NCBI GenBank assembly: GCA_037974665.1 | Contig: CM075773.1 | Coordinates: forward strand, 25,885,853-25,949,852 | Reading direction: 5' to 3' | From: Ehretia macrophylla | Taxonomy: Eukaryota > Streptophyta > Magnoliopsida > Boraginales > Ehretiaceae | DNA length: 64,000 bases | In this document: positions 10,442 to 21,724 of the stretch, in pieces | Position numbering within the stretch: position 1 is the stretch's first letter | Layout of the letters: every line of letters starts with the position of its first letter | Notes under the pieces: generated by a model | Databases searched by the model: none | Seen by the model: only the letters and a program-made list of their open reading frames with translations | What the model was told of the DNA's origin: nothing | Program-made: the position numbers and the translations under genes

Positions 10442-10764
10442 CTACGATGGGGGCAGCCAGCCTGCTCAGCTCTGCCTATTTTCGGAGCCCAAAATTCAAT
10501 ATTTTCATCAATTTTGGGCCACTTTTCTTCTTTTGTGCTGTTTTTCCGTCCCGGATCGCACATGGTGAGCTGTTAAAAGGATGACAACCTAACTCGTGGG
10601 ATATTAGGGGGCCCTAAAATGTGCCAATATCACGTCTTGCAAAGATGCGGCATTGTTGAAGTGGATGGGTTGTCGTGAAGCCCACTGGACCTTGTCAATG
10701 GGCCATCTCTCTGGCTGGGACTGTGAACTGTCAACACATAAAGGATTTCTGCCCTCAACATGAC

Positions 10765-10883
10765 AGGTGGGATCATACCAGCATTAATGCACCGGATCCC
10801 ATCAGAACTCCGAAGTTAAGCGTGCTTGGACGAAAGTAGTACTAGGATGGGTGACCCCCTGCAAAGTCCTCGTGTTCCACCTC
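10765..10883 (+). rRNA. 5S rRNA: 5S rRNA gene, array copy 5
   Basis: About nine substitutions, including G1A, C6G, GGGA to GCAA in the C-box region and TTCCACCTC at the 3' end. Confidence 0.9.
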
Positions 10884-11443
10884 CATTTTCAATTATTTTT
10901 TCCCCGGTTAGGGTTGGAAAGATTCGTTATCCATCGCATTTCTATTACCGAATCCCACAGCACCTTGAGCAAGACAACTTCGCTTCACGTAGAGGCTGGG
11001 CCCTTAATCAGAGGGCGTGGGGCTTGGGACTAGGTCTCCGTCGCTCCGGTGCCCATAACTTTTAATCCGTAAGGAGTTACGTGGTGCACAACATACCGTT
11101 GGAAAGCTCTCCGTGAGCTCTACGACGAGGGCAGTAAGCCTGCTCAGTTGCGCCTATTTTTGGAGCCCAAAATCGACTCTTTTCATCAATTTCGGATTAC
11201 TATTCTTCTTTTGCGCTGTTTTTCTGTCCCGGATCGCACGTCGTGAGCCGCGAAAAGGACGACAACCTAAGTCGCGGGATATTACAGGGCTCTACAACGT
11301 GTCAATATCACATCTTGCGAGGATGCTGTGTTGTTGAAGCGGATGGGTTGTCGTTAAGCCCATTGGGCCTTTTGAATAGGCCATCTCTCAGGGCTGGGAT
11401 TGTGAACCGTCAACACATAAGGGATTTGTGCCCTCAACATGAC

Positions 11444-11562
11444 GGGTGTGATCATACCAGCACTAATGCACCGGATCCCATCAGAACTCCGAAGTTAAGC
11501 GTGCTTGGGTGAGAGTAGTACTAGGATGGGTGACCCCTTAGGAAGTCCTCGTGTTGTACCAC
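11444..11562 (+). rRNA. 5S rRNA: 5S rRNA gene, array copy 6
   Basis: About six substitutions; C6T and C67T are CpG-type changes. The last bases read TTGTACCAC, and the first 66 bases are otherwise consensus. Confidence 0.9.
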
Positions 11563-12108
11563 CCTTTTCAATTTTTTTTTGCCCTGGTTAGGCTTGCCAA
11601 GATGCTTTATCCACCACATTTCTATTACCGAATCCCACGGCACCTTGGGCAAGACAACTTCGCTTCATGTAGAGGCTGGGCCCGCAAACCCAGGGCGTGG
11701 GGCTTGTGACCAGGTCTCCGTCGCTCCGGTGCCCATAACTTTTGATCCGTAAGGAGTTAAGCGGCGCACAGCATACCGTTGGAAAGCTTTCCGGGAGCTC
11801 TACGACCAGGGCAGCAAGCCTGCTCCGTCGCTCCTATTTTTGGAGCGTAAAATCGATCATTTTCATCAGATTCAGACTACTTTTATTCTTTTCCTCTATT
11901 TTTTTGTCCCCGATCGTACGTCGTGAGTTGTTAAAAGGACGACAACCTAACTCACAGGATATTATAGGGACCAACAACGCGTCGATATCATGTCTTACGA
12001 GGATGCTGCGTTGTTGAAGCGAGTAGGTTGTCGTTAACAAATGGGCCATCTCACTGGGCTGGGACTGTGAACCGTCAACAAATAAAGGATTTGTGCCTAC
12101 AATATGAT

Positions 12109-12227
12109 GGGTGTGATCATACAAGTACTAATGCATAGGATCCCCTCAAAACTCCGAAGTTAAGCGGGCTTGGGCGAGAGTAGTCCTAGGATGGGTGACC
12201 CCCTGGGAAGTCCTCTTGTTGTACCCC
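12109..12227 (+). rRNA. 5S rRNA: 5S rRNA gene, array copy 7
   Basis: About eleven substitutions. The unit leading to this gene is the shortest in the array (665 bp), because of a small loss just upstream, where the TGGGCC-bearing segment reads TCGTTAACAAATGGGCC. Confidence 0.9.
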
Positions 12228-12787
12228 CCCATTTTCAATTGTTTTTGCCCCGGTTAGGGTTGTCAAGATACTTTATCCACAACATTTCTATTACCGAATT
12301 CCACGGCACCTTGGCAAGACAACTTTGCTTCATGTAGAGGCTGGGCTCGCAAACCGAGGTCGTGGGGCTTGTGACAATGTTTTCGTCGCTCCGATGCCCA
12401 TAACTTTTGATTCGTAAGGAGTTATGCTGCGCACAGCATACTGTTAGAAAGCTCTCCAAGAGTTCTACAATGGGGGTAACAATCCTGCTCGGCTGCACCT
12501 ATTTTTGGAACCCAAAATTGAACGTTTTCAACAATTTTGGGCCACTTTTCTTCTTTTACTGTGTTTTTTCGTCCCGAATCGTATGTCGTGAGTTGTTAAA
12601 AGGACAACAACCCAACTCGCGGGACAGTAGAGGGCCCTACAATGTGCTGATATCACGTCTTGTGAGGATACTACGTTGTTGAAGTGGATGGGTTGTCGTT
12701 AAGCCCACTGGGCCTTTTCAATGGGCCATCTCTCTAGCTGGGACTATGAACCGTCAACACATAAAGGATTTCGGCCCTCAACATGAT

Positions 12788-12906
12788 TGGTGGGATTATA
12801 CCAACACTAATGCACTGGGTCCCATCAGAACTCCGAAGTTAAGCGTGCTTGGGCAAAAATAGTACTAGGATGGGTGACCCCCTGCGAAGTTCTCGTGTTT
12901 TATCCC
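12788..12906 (+). rRNA. 5S rRNA: 5S rRNA gene, array copy 8
   Basis: About thirteen substitutions; the A-box region is altered (GGGCAAAAAT) and the 3' end reads TTTTATCCC. Among the more decayed copies. Confidence 0.88.
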
Positions 12907-13466
12907 CCTTTTCAATTTTTTTTGCCCCGGTTAGGGTTGGCAAGATTCTTTATCCACCGCATTTCTATTACCGAATTCCTCGGCACCATGGGCAAGAAAA
13001 TTTCACATCACATAGAGGCTAGGCCTGTAAACCAAGTGCGTGGGGCTTGTCACTAGGTCTCTGTCGCTCCGGTGCCCATAACTTTTAATCCGTAAGGAGT
13101 TATGCGGCGCACAGCATACCGTTGGAAAGTTCTCCAAGAGCTCTACGACATGGGCAATAAGCCTGCTCAGCTGCCCCTATTTTTGGAGCCCAAAATTGAA
13201 CATTTTCATCAGTTTCTTGTCACTTTTCTTCTTTTGCACTGTTTTTCCATCTAGGATCATACGTCGGGAGCTGTTAAAAGGACGACAACCTAACTCGTGG
13301 GATATTAGAGGGCCCTACAATGCGTCGATATCACGTCTTGTGAGGATGATGCGTTGTTGAAGTGAATCGACTGTCGTTAAGCCCATTGGGCTTTTTGAAT
13401 GGGCCATCTCTCAGGGCTGGAGTTGTGAACTGTCAACACATAAAGGATTTGTTCCCTCAACATGAC

Positions 13467-13585
13467 GGGTGTGATCATACCAACACTAATGCACCGGATC
13501 CCATCAAAACTCAGAAGTTAAGCGTGCTTGGGCGAGAGTAGTATTAGGATGGGTGACCCCCTGGGAAGTCCTCGTGATGAACCCC
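13467..13585 (+). rRNA. 5S rRNA: 5S rRNA gene, array copy 9
   Basis: About seven substitutions: C6T, G17A, G41A, C47A, C78T, and GATGAACCCC at the 3' end. The control region is largely intact. Confidence 0.9.
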
Positions 13586-14146
13586 CCACTTTTCAATTGT
13601 TTTTGCCCCAGTTAGGGTTGCCAATATACTTTATCCACCACATTTCTATTACTGAATCCTTCGGCACATTGGGCAAGACAACTTCACTTCACGTGGAGGT
13701 CGGGCCCGCAAACTGAGGGCGTGGGGCTTGTCACCAAGTCTCCGTCACTCTGGTGCGCATAAATTTTGATCTGTAAGGAGTTACGCTACGTACAGCATAC
13801 CGTTGGAAATCTCTCCGAAAGCTCTACGACGGGGGCAGCAAGCCTACTTGGCTCCGCCTGTTTTTGGAGCCCAAAATCGAATATTTTCATTAGTTTCGGC
13901 CTACTTTTCTTTATTTGCTATGTTTATTAGTACCGAATCGTATGTCGTGAGCTATTAAAAGGACGACAACCTAACTCACAGGATATTAGAGAGCCTTACA
14001 ATGCGACGATATCATGTCTTGAGAGGATGCTACGTTGTTAAAGTGGATGGGTTGTCGTTAAGCCCACTGGCCTTTTGAATAGGCCATCTCTCTATGCTGA
14101 GACTGTGAACCGTCAACACATAAAGGATTTGTGCCCTCAACATGAC

Positions 14147-14265
14147 GGATGGGATCAAACTAGCACTAATGCACCGGAGCCTATCAGGACTCCGAAGGTA
14201 AGCGTGCCTGGGCAAGAGTTGTACTAGAATGTGTGACCCCCGGGGATGTCCTCGTGGTGCACCCC
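14147..14265 (+). rRNA. 5S rRNA: 5S rRNA gene, array copy 10
   Basis: The most diverged copy, with about sixteen substitutions spread through the gene, including AAGGTAAGC in the A-box region and GAATGTGTGACCCCCGGGG in the C-box region. Almost certainly non-functional. Confidence 0.87.
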
Positions 14266-14824
14266 CCATTTTCAATTTTTTTTGCCCCAGTTAGGGTTGC
14301 CAAGATACTTTATCCACCACATTTCTATTATCGAATCCCACGGCACCTTGGGCAAGACAACTTCGCTTCACGTAGAGGTTGGCCCGGCAAACTGAGGGTA
14401 TGGGGCTTGTGACCAGGTCTCTATCGCTCCGGTGCCCATAACTTTTAATCCGTAAGGAGTTACGCGGCACATAGCATACTGTTGGAAAGCTCTTCGAGAG
14501 CTCTACGATGGGGGCAGTAGGCCTTCTCAGTTGCGCCAGTTTTCGGATCCTAAAATTGAAGTTTTCATCAGTTTCGGGACACTTTTCTTTTTTTGCTCTG
14601 TTTTTTCATCCGGATCGTACGTCGTTAGTTGTTAAAAGGACGAAAACCTAACTCGCGGCATATTAAAAGGCCCTACAATGCGTCGATTTTACATCTTGCG
14701 AGGCTGCTGCATTGTTGAAGTGGATGGGTTGTCATTAAACCCACTGGGCCTTTTGAATGGGCTATCTCTCTGGGCTGGAACTGTGAACAGTCAACACATA
14801 AAGGATTTGTGCCCTGAACATGGC

Positions 14825-14943
14825 GGGTGTGATCATACCAGCACTAATGCACCGGATCTCATCAGAACTCCGAAGTTAAGCATGCTTGGGCGAGAGTAGT
14901 ACTAGGATGGGTGACCCCTTGGGAAGTCCTGGTATTACACCCC
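14825..14943 (+). rRNA. 5S rRNA: 5S rRNA gene, array copy 11
   Basis: About seven substitutions. The 3' end reads CCTGGTATTACACCCC, and the CCTGG variant recurs in copies 14, 18, 19, 23, 24 and 36. Confidence 0.9.
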
Positions 14944-15503
14944 CCTTTTTAATTTTTTTTTGCCCCGGTTAGGGTTGCCAAAATGCTTTATCCACCACAT
15001 TTCTATTACCATATCCCACGGCACCATGGGCATGACAACTTCGATTCACGTAGAGGCTGAGCCTACAAACTGAGGGCGTGGGGCTTATGACCAAGTCTTC
15101 GTCGCTCCGGTGCCCATAACTTTTGATTCGTAACGAGTTACGCGGCGCACAACATACTGTTGGAAAGCTCTCCGAGAGCTCTATGATGGGGCTGCAAGCC
15201 TGCTCAGTTGCGCCTATTTTTGAAGCGCAAAATCAATTATTTTTACTAGTTTAGGGCTATATTTCTTCTTTTGCTCTATTTTTCCATCCCAGATCGTACG
15301 TTGTGAGCTGTTAAAAGGACGACAACCTAACTCGCAGGATATTGCAGGGCCATACAACGCATTGATATCACGTCTTACGAAGATACTGCGTTATTGAAGC
15401 AGATGGGTTGTCGTTAAGCATATTGGGCCTTTTGAATTGGCCATCTCTCTGGGTTGGGACTGTGAACCATCAACATATAAAGGACTTATGCCCTCAACAT
15501 GAG

Positions 15504-15622
15504 GGGTGCGATCATGCCAGCACTAATGCACCGGATCGCATAAGAACTCCGAAGTTAAGCGTGCTTGGGCGAGAGTAGTACTAGGATGGGTGACCCCCTG
15601 GGAAGTCCTCGTGTTGCACCCC
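15504..15622 (+). rRNA. 5S rRNA: 5S rRNA gene, array copy 12 (near consensus)
   Basis: Only three substitutions (A13G, C35G, C39A); the internal control region and both ends match the consensus. With copy 13 it is the best-kept gene in the window and the likeliest to retain function, though changes at 35 and 39 fall in a normally invariant stretch. Confidence 0.93.
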
Positions 15623-15646
15623 TCTTTTCAATTTTTTTTGCCCCGG

Positions 15647-15654
15647 TTAGGGTT
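15647..15654 (-). promoter_or_regulatory. Telo-box core in 5S spacer (representative)
   Basis: The + strand reads TTAGGGTT, so the minus strand reads AACCCTAA, the core of the plant telo box found in promoters of ribosomal-protein and other translation genes. It lies 143 bases after the 5S gene start and recurs at the same place, as GGTTAGGGTTGCC, in most units. A regulatory role here is inference. Confidence 0.45.
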
Positions 15655-16155
15655 GCCAAGATTCTTTATCCACCACATTTCTATTACCGAATCCCATGAC
15701 ACCTTGGGCAAGACAACTTCGTTTCATGTTGAGGCTGGGCCCGCAAACCGAAGGTGTGGGGCTTTTGACCAGGTCACCATCGCTCCGGTGCCAAAAACTT
15801 TTAATCCATAAGGAGTTACGCGGCACACAGCATGCCGTTGGAAAGATCTCCGATAGCTCTACGATGGGGGTAGCAAGCCTGCTCAGCTGCGCTTACTTTC
15901 GGAGACTAAAATCGAACGTATTCAACAATTTTGGGCCACTTTTCTACTTTTGCTCTGTTTTTCGATCCTGGATCGTACGTCGTGAGCCGTTAAAAGGACG
16001 ACAACCTAACTCGCGGGATATTAAAGGGCACTACAACGTGTCGATATCACGTCTTGCAAAGATGCTGCGTTGTTGAAGCAGATTGGTTGTCGTTAAGCCC
16101 ATTGGGCCTTTCGAATAGGCCATCTCTCTGGGCTGGGACTGTGAACTGTCAACAC

Positions 16156-16161
16156 ATAAAG
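16156..16161 (+). promoter_or_regulatory. 5S upstream TATA-like box (representative, copy 13)
   Basis: ATAAAG lies at -27 to -22 from the 5S gene start, matching the position of the TATA-like element in plant 5S genes. C is present at -1 and a GC-containing stretch at about -14. The same arrangement is visible ahead of nearly every copy. Confidence 0.7.
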
Positions 16162-16182
16162 GATTCGTGCCCTCAATATGAC

Positions 16183-16301
16183 GGGTGCGATCATACCAGC
16201 ACTAATGCACTGGATCCCATCAGAACTCCGAAGTTAAGCGTGCTTGGGCAAGAGTAGTACTAGGATGCGTGACCCCCTGGGAAGTCCTCGTGTTGCACCC
16301 C
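16183..16301 (+). rRNA. 5S rRNA: 5S rRNA gene, array copy 13 (near consensus)
   Basis: Three substitutions only: C29T, G68A and G86C. The first two are CpG-type changes; the third lies in the C-box region. Upstream and terminator elements are present. Confidence 0.93.
16232..16279 (+). promoter_or_regulatory. 5S internal control region (representative, copy 13)
   Basis: This spans the A box at about gene positions 50-64 (AGTTAAGCGTGCTTGGG) through the C box at 80-97 (GGATGCGTGACCCCCTGG here; the consensus has GGATGGGTGA). The region binds TFIIIA and nucleates Pol III assembly in this gene class. Confidence 0.7.
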
Positions 16302-16303
16302 TC

Positions 16304-16318
16304 TTTTCTTTTTTTTTT
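16304..16318 (+). terminator. Pol III T-run terminator (representative, copy 13)
   Basis: TTTT followed by one C and ten T lies just past the 3' end of the gene. Runs of four or more T end Pol III transcription. Most units have TTTT and then a longer T-run (TTTTCAATTTTTTTT) at this place. Confidence 0.75.
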
Positions 16319-16861
16319 GCCTCGGTTAGGCTTGCCAAGATGCTTTATCCACCACATTTATATTACCGAATCCCATGGTACGTTGGGCAAGATAACTTCA
16401 CTTCATGTAGCGGCTGGGCCTGCAAACCGGGGGCATGGGGCATGTGACCAGGTCTCTGTCACTCCGGTGACGATAACTTTTAATCCGTAAGGAGTTATGC
16501 GGCGCACAGCATACCGTTGGAAAGCGATCCGAGAGTTCTAGGACAGGGGCAGCAAGCGTGCTTGGTTGCGGCTATTTTTGGGGCGCAAAATTGATCATTT
16601 TCATCAGTTTCGGGCAACTTTTCTTCTTTTGCTCTGTTTTTCCGTCCCGGATCGTACGTCGTGAGCTGTCAAAAGGACAACAACCTAACTCGCGGGATAT
16701 TACAGGGCCCTACAACTCATCGATATCATGTCTTCCGAGGATGCTGCATTGTTGAAGTGGATGGGTTGTCGTTAAGCCCATTAGGACTTTTGAATGGGCC
16801 ATCTCTTTGGGTTGGGACTGTGAACCGTCAACACATAAAGGATTTGTGCATGCAACATGAC

Positions 16862-16978
16862 GGGTGCGATCATACCAGCACTAATGCACCGGATCCCATT
16901 AGAACTCTGAAGTTAAGCGTGCTTGGCGAGAGTAGTACTAGGATGGGTGACCCCTTGGAAATCCTGGTGTTGCACCCC
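16862..16978 (+). rRNA. 5S rRNA: 5S rRNA gene, array copy 14
   Basis: 117 bp because of two single-base losses (in CTTGGCGAG and in CCCCTTGGAAATCC), plus about six substitutions. The CCTGG variant near the 3' end and GTCCCGG after the T-run tie it to copies 19 and 24. Confidence 0.88.
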
Positions 16979-17538
16979 CATTTTCAATTTTTTTTGTCCC
17001 GGTTAGGGTTGCCAAGATTCTTTATCCACCGTATTTCTATTACCGAATCCCACAACACCTTGGGCAAGACAACTTCGCTTCATGTAGAGGCTGGACCCGT
17101 AAACCGAGGGCGTGGGGCTCATGACCAGGTCTCCGTCGCTTCAGTGCCCATAACTATTAATCCGTAAGGAGTTACGCGGCACACAACATACCGTTGGAAA
17201 GCTCTCTGAGAGCTCTACGACAGGGGCAGCAATCCTGCTAGGCTGCGCCGGTTATCGGAGGCCTAATTTGAACGTTTTCATCAGTTTCGGGCCACTTTTA
17301 TTCTTTGGCTCTATTTTTCCATCCCCAATCGTACGTCATGAGCTGTTAAAAGGACGACAACCTAACTCACGGGATATTATAGGGCCCTACAATGCGTCGA
17401 TATCACGTCTTACGAGGATGTAGCATTGTTGAAGCGGATGGGGTGTCGTTAAGCCCATTGGGCCTTTTGAATTGGCCATCTCTCTTGGTTGGGACTGTGA
17501 ACCGTCAACACATAAAGGATTTGTGCCTACAACATAAC

Positions 17539-17657
17539 TGGTGCGATCATACCAGCACTAATGCACCGGATCCCATCAGAACTTCGAAGTTAAGCGTGCT
17601 TGGGCGAGAGTAGTACTGGGATGGGTGACCCCCTGGGAAGTCCTCGTGTAGCACCCC
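17539..17657 (+). rRNA. 5S rRNA: 5S rRNA gene, array copy 15
   Basis: About four substitutions: G1T, C46T, A80G, T112A. C46T and T112A (TGTAGCACC) are shared with copies 20 and 25, its partners in the higher-order repeat. Confidence 0.92.
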
Positions 17658-18215
17658 CTTTTCAATTGTTTTTGCCCTGATTAGGGTTGCCAAGATACTT
17701 TATCCACCATATTTCTATTACCAAATCTCTCAATACCTTGGGCAAGACAACTTCGCTTCACGTAGAGGTTGGGCCCGCAAATCGACGGCCTGGAGCTCGT
17801 GACCAAGTTTTCGTCGCTTCGGTGCCCATAACTTTTGATCCGTAAGGAGTTACGCGGTGCACATCATACAGTTAGAAAGCTCTCTGAGAGCTCTATGACG
17901 AGGGCAGCAAGCCTTTTCGGCTGCGCCTATTTTCGGAGCCCAAAATTGAATAGTTTCATCAGTTTCAGGCCACTTTTCTTCATTGGCTCTATTTTTCCAT
18001 CCTGAATCGTACATCGTGCACTGTTAAAAGGACGACAACCTAACTCGCAGGATATTAAAGGACCCTAGAACGCGTTGATATCACATCTTGCGAGAATGCT
18101 GCGTTGTTGAAATGGATGGGTTGTTGTTAAGCCCACTAGGCCTTTTGAATGGGCCATCTCTCTAGGCTTGGACTGTGAACCGTCAAACATAAGGGATTTG
18201 TGCCCTCAACATGAC

Positions 18216-18334
18216 AGGTGAGATTATACCACCACTAATGCACCGGATCCCATCAGAACTCCGAAGTTAAGCATGCTTGGGCGAGAGTAGTCATAGGATG
18301 GGTGATCCCTTGGGAAGTCCTCGTGCTGCACACC
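18216..18334 (+). rRNA. 5S rRNA: 5S rRNA gene, array copy 16
   Basis: About eleven substitutions, including GTCATAGG in place of GTACTAGG and CTGCACACC at the end. Its spacer, with GAAATGGATGGG upstream, pairs it with copies 21 and 26. Confidence 0.89.
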
Positions 18335-18893
18335 CTATTCAATTTTTTTTACCCCGGTTAGGGTTGCCCAGATACTTTATCCACCACATTTCTATTACCA
18401 AATCCCACAGCACTTTGAACAAGACAACTTCGCTTCACGTAGAGGCTGGGCCCGCAAACCGAGGGCGTAGGGCTTGTGACCAAGTCTCGGTCGCTCCGGT
18501 GCCCATAACTTTTAATCGGTAGGGAGTTACGCGACGCACAGCATACCATTGGAAAGATCTCCGAGAGCTCTACGACGAAGCCAATAAGCCTGCTCGGCTG
18601 CGCATATTTTCGAAGCACAAAATCGAACGTTTTCATCAATTTCGGGCCACTTTTCTTCTTTTGCTCTATTTTTTCACCTCGGATAGTACGTCGTGAGCCG
18701 CAAAAAGGACGACAAGCAAACTTGCGGGATATTAGAAGGCCCTACAATGCGTCGATATCACATCTTGCAAGGATGGTGCGTTGTTGAAGGGGATAGGTTG
18801 TCGTTAAGCCCATTCGGCCTTTTGAATGGGCCATCTCTTTGGGCTGAGACTGTGAACCGTTAACACATAAAGTATTTTTGCCCTCAACATGAC

Positions 18894-19011
18894 GGGTGTG
18901 ATCATACCAGCACTAATGCCTGGATCCCATCAGAACTCCGAAGTTAAACGTGCTTGGGCGAGAGGAGTACTAAGATGGGTGACCCCCTAGGAAGTCCTCG
19001 TGTTGCACCCC
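18894..19011 (+). rRNA. 5S rRNA: 5S rRNA gene, array copy 17
   Basis: 118 bp (one base lost in GCCTGGATCC) and about six substitutions. TTAAACG and GAGAGGAGTAC are shared with copy 22, and also with copy 35. Confidence 0.9.
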
Positions 19012-19571
19012 CCTTTTCAATATTTTTTGCCCCGGTTAGGGTAGCCAAGATTCTTTATCCACTGGATTTCTATTACCGAATCCCACGACACCTTGGGCAA
19101 GACAACTTCGTTTTACGTTAAGGCTGGGCCCGCAAACCGAGGGCGTGGGGCTTGTGACCAGGTATCCGTCGCTCCGGTGCCCATAACTTTTAATTCGTAT
19201 GGAGTTACGGAGCTCACGGAATACCGTTAGAAAGCTATCCAAGTGCTCTACGACGGGGGCAGCAAGCCTGCTCAGCTGCGCCTGTTTTCGGAGCCCAAAA
19301 TTGAATATTTTCATCAGTTTTGGTCCACTTTTCTTCTTTTGCTCTGTATTTCCTTCCTGAATCGTACGTCGTGAGTGGTTAAAAGGATGACAACCTAACT
19401 CGCAGGATATTACAGGGCCCTACAACGTGTCGATATCAGTTCTTACGAGGATGCTGCGTTGTTGAAGCGGATGGGTTGTTGTTAAGCCCATTGGGCCTTT
19501 TGAATGGGTCATCACTCTGGGCTGAGACTGTGAACCGTCAACACATAAAGGATTTGTGCCCTCAACATGAC

Positions 19572-19689
19572 GGGAGCGATCATACCAGCACAAATGCACT
19601 GGATCCCATCAGAACTCTGAAGTTATGCGTGCTTGGGCGAGAGTGGTACTAGGATGGGTGACCCTTGGGAAGTCCTGGTATTGCACCCC
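19572..19689 (+). rRNA. 5S rRNA: 5S rRNA gene, array copy 18
   Basis: 118 bp (one C lost in the C-box region, GACCCTTGGG) and about nine substitutions. GTTATGCG and CCTGGTATTGCACC match copy 23. Confidence 0.9.
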
Positions 19690-20250
19690 CATTTTAAATT
19701 TTTTTTTCCTTGGTTAGGGTTGCCAAGATTCTTTATCCACCGCATTTCTATTAGTGAATCCCACGGCATCTTGGGCAAGACAACTTCACTTCACGTAGAG
19801 GCTGGGCCCGCAAACCAAGGGCGTGGGTCTTGTGACTAGGTCTCCGTCGCTCTGATGCCCATAACTTTTAATCCGTAAGGAGTAACACGGTGCATAGCAT
19901 ACCGTTGGAAAGCTCTCTGAGAGCTCTACGACGAGGGCAACAAGCCTGCTCAGGTTGCTCCTATTTTCGTGACCCAAAATCGAATGTTTTCATCAGTTTC
20001 GGGTAACTTTTCTTCTTTTGTTCTTTTTTTCCATCACGAATTGTACGTCGTGAGTTGTTAAAAGGACGACAACCTAACTTGCGGGATATTATAGTGCCCT
20101 GCAATGCGTCGATATCACATCTTACAAGGAAGCTGCGTTGTTGAAGTGGATGGGTTGCAGTTAAGCCCGTTGGGCCTTTTGAATAGGCCATCTGTCTAGG
20201 CTGGGACTGTGAACTGTCAATACATAAAGGATTTGTGCCTTCAACATGAT

Positions 20251-20369
20251 GGGTGCGATCATACCAGCACTAATGCATCAGATCCAATCAGAACTCCGAA
20301 GTTAAGTGTGCTTAGGCGAGGATAGTACAAGGATGGGTGACCCCCTTGGAAGTCCTGGTGTTGCACCCC
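20251..20369 (+). rRNA. 5S rRNA: 5S rRNA gene, array copy 19
   Basis: About ten substitutions. ACAAGGATGGG and CCTGGTGTTGCACC match copy 24; the A-box region is altered (CTTAGGCGAGGA). Confidence 0.9.
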
Positions 20370-20929
20370 CCTTTTCAATTTCTTTTGTCCTGGTTAGAGT
20401 TGCCAAGATTCTTTATCCACCGTATTTCTATTACCGAATCCCACAGCACCTTGGGCAAGACAACTTCGCTTCATTTAGAGGCTGGACTAGTAAACCGAGG
20501 GCGTGGGGCTCATGACCAGGTCTCCGTCGCTCTGGTGCCCATAACTATTAATCTGTAAGGAGTTACGCGACATACAACATACCGTTGGAAAGCTCTCCGA
20601 GAGCTCTATGACAGGGGCAGCAAGCCTGCTAGGTTGCGCTGGTTATCGGAGCCCAAATTTGAACGTTTTCATAAGTTTTAGACCACTTTTCTTCTTTGGC
20701 TATATTTTTCCATCCCGAATCGTACGTCGTGAGCTATTAAAAGGATGACAACCTAACTCGCGGGATATTACAGGGCCCTATAATGCGTTGATATCACGTC
20801 TTACGAGGATGTAGCGTTGTTGAAGCGGATGGGCAGTCGTTAAGCCCATTGGACCTTTTGAATTGGCCATCTCTCTGGGCTGGGACTGTGAACTGTCAAC
20901 AGATAAAGGATTTGGGCCCATAACATGAC

Positions 20930-21048
20930 GGGTGCGATCATACCAGCACTAATGCACCGGATCCCATCAGAACTTCGAAGTTAAGCATGCTTGAGCGAGA
21001 GTAGTACAGTGATAGGTGACCCCCTGGGAAGTCCTCGTGTAGCACCCC
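20930..21048 (+). rRNA. 5S rRNA: 5S rRNA gene, array copy 20
   Basis: About eight substitutions, five of them in GTACAGTGATAGGTGA, which disrupts the C-box region. The first 57 bases have a single change. Confidence 0.9.
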
Positions 21049-21605
21049 CTTTTCAATTATTTTTGCCCTGGCTAGGGTTGCCAAGATACTTTATCCACCA
21101 CATTTCTATTACCGAATCTCTCAGTACATTGGGCAAGACAACTTCGCTTCGCATAGAGGCTGGGCCCGCAAACTGAGGGCGCGGGGCTTGTGACCAGGTC
21201 TTCGCCACTCCGGTGCCCATAACTTTTGATCCGTAAGAAGTTATGTAGCGCACAGTATACCGTTGGAAAGCTCTCCGAGAGCTCTAGACCAAGGCTACAA
21301 GCTTGCTCGGCTGTGCCTATTTTCGGAGCCCAAAATTGAATGTTTTCATTAGTTTCAAGTCACTTTTCTTCTTTGGCTCTATTTTTCCATCCTGAATCGT
21401 ACATCGTGCACTGTTAAAAGGACGACAACCTAACTCACGGGATATTAGAGGGCCCTAGAACGCGTCGATATCATATCTTGCGAGGATGCTGCGTTGTTGA
21501 AATGGATGGGTTGTCGTTAAGCCCACTGGCCATTTGAATGGGCCATCTCCCTGGGCTGGGACTGTGAACCGTCAACACGTAAGGGATTTGTGCCCTCAAC
21601 AGGAT

Positions 21606-21724
21606 GGGTGCGATCATACCAGCACCAATGCACCGGATCCCATCAGAACTCCGAAGTTAAGCATGCTTGGGCGAGAGTAGTGGTAGGATGGGTGACCCCC
21701 TGGGAAGTCCCCTTGTTGCACCCC
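21606..21724 (+). rRNA. 5S rRNA: 5S rRNA gene, array copy 21
   Basis: About six substitutions: T21C, G58A, GTGGTAGG for GTACTAGG, and CCCCTTG near the 3' end. Confidence 0.91.

Larger units (their letters stand above)
16862..20250 (+). repeat. Five-unit 5S higher-order repeat, copy A
   Basis: Five successive units (copies 14-18) whose private variants recur in the same order in the next five units. Offsets between partners are 3389-3393 bp. Shared marks include TGTAGCACCCCC in copies 15, 20 and 25, GAGAGGAGTAC in copies 17 and 22, and GTTATG plus CCTGGTATTGCACC in copies 18 and 23. The start boundary is approximate. Confidence 0.75.

Noticed and set aside
15647-15654. Interstitial telomere repeat
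   Set aside because: TTAGGGTT occurs once per unit and is not followed by further TTTAGGG copies, so it is not a telomeric tract.
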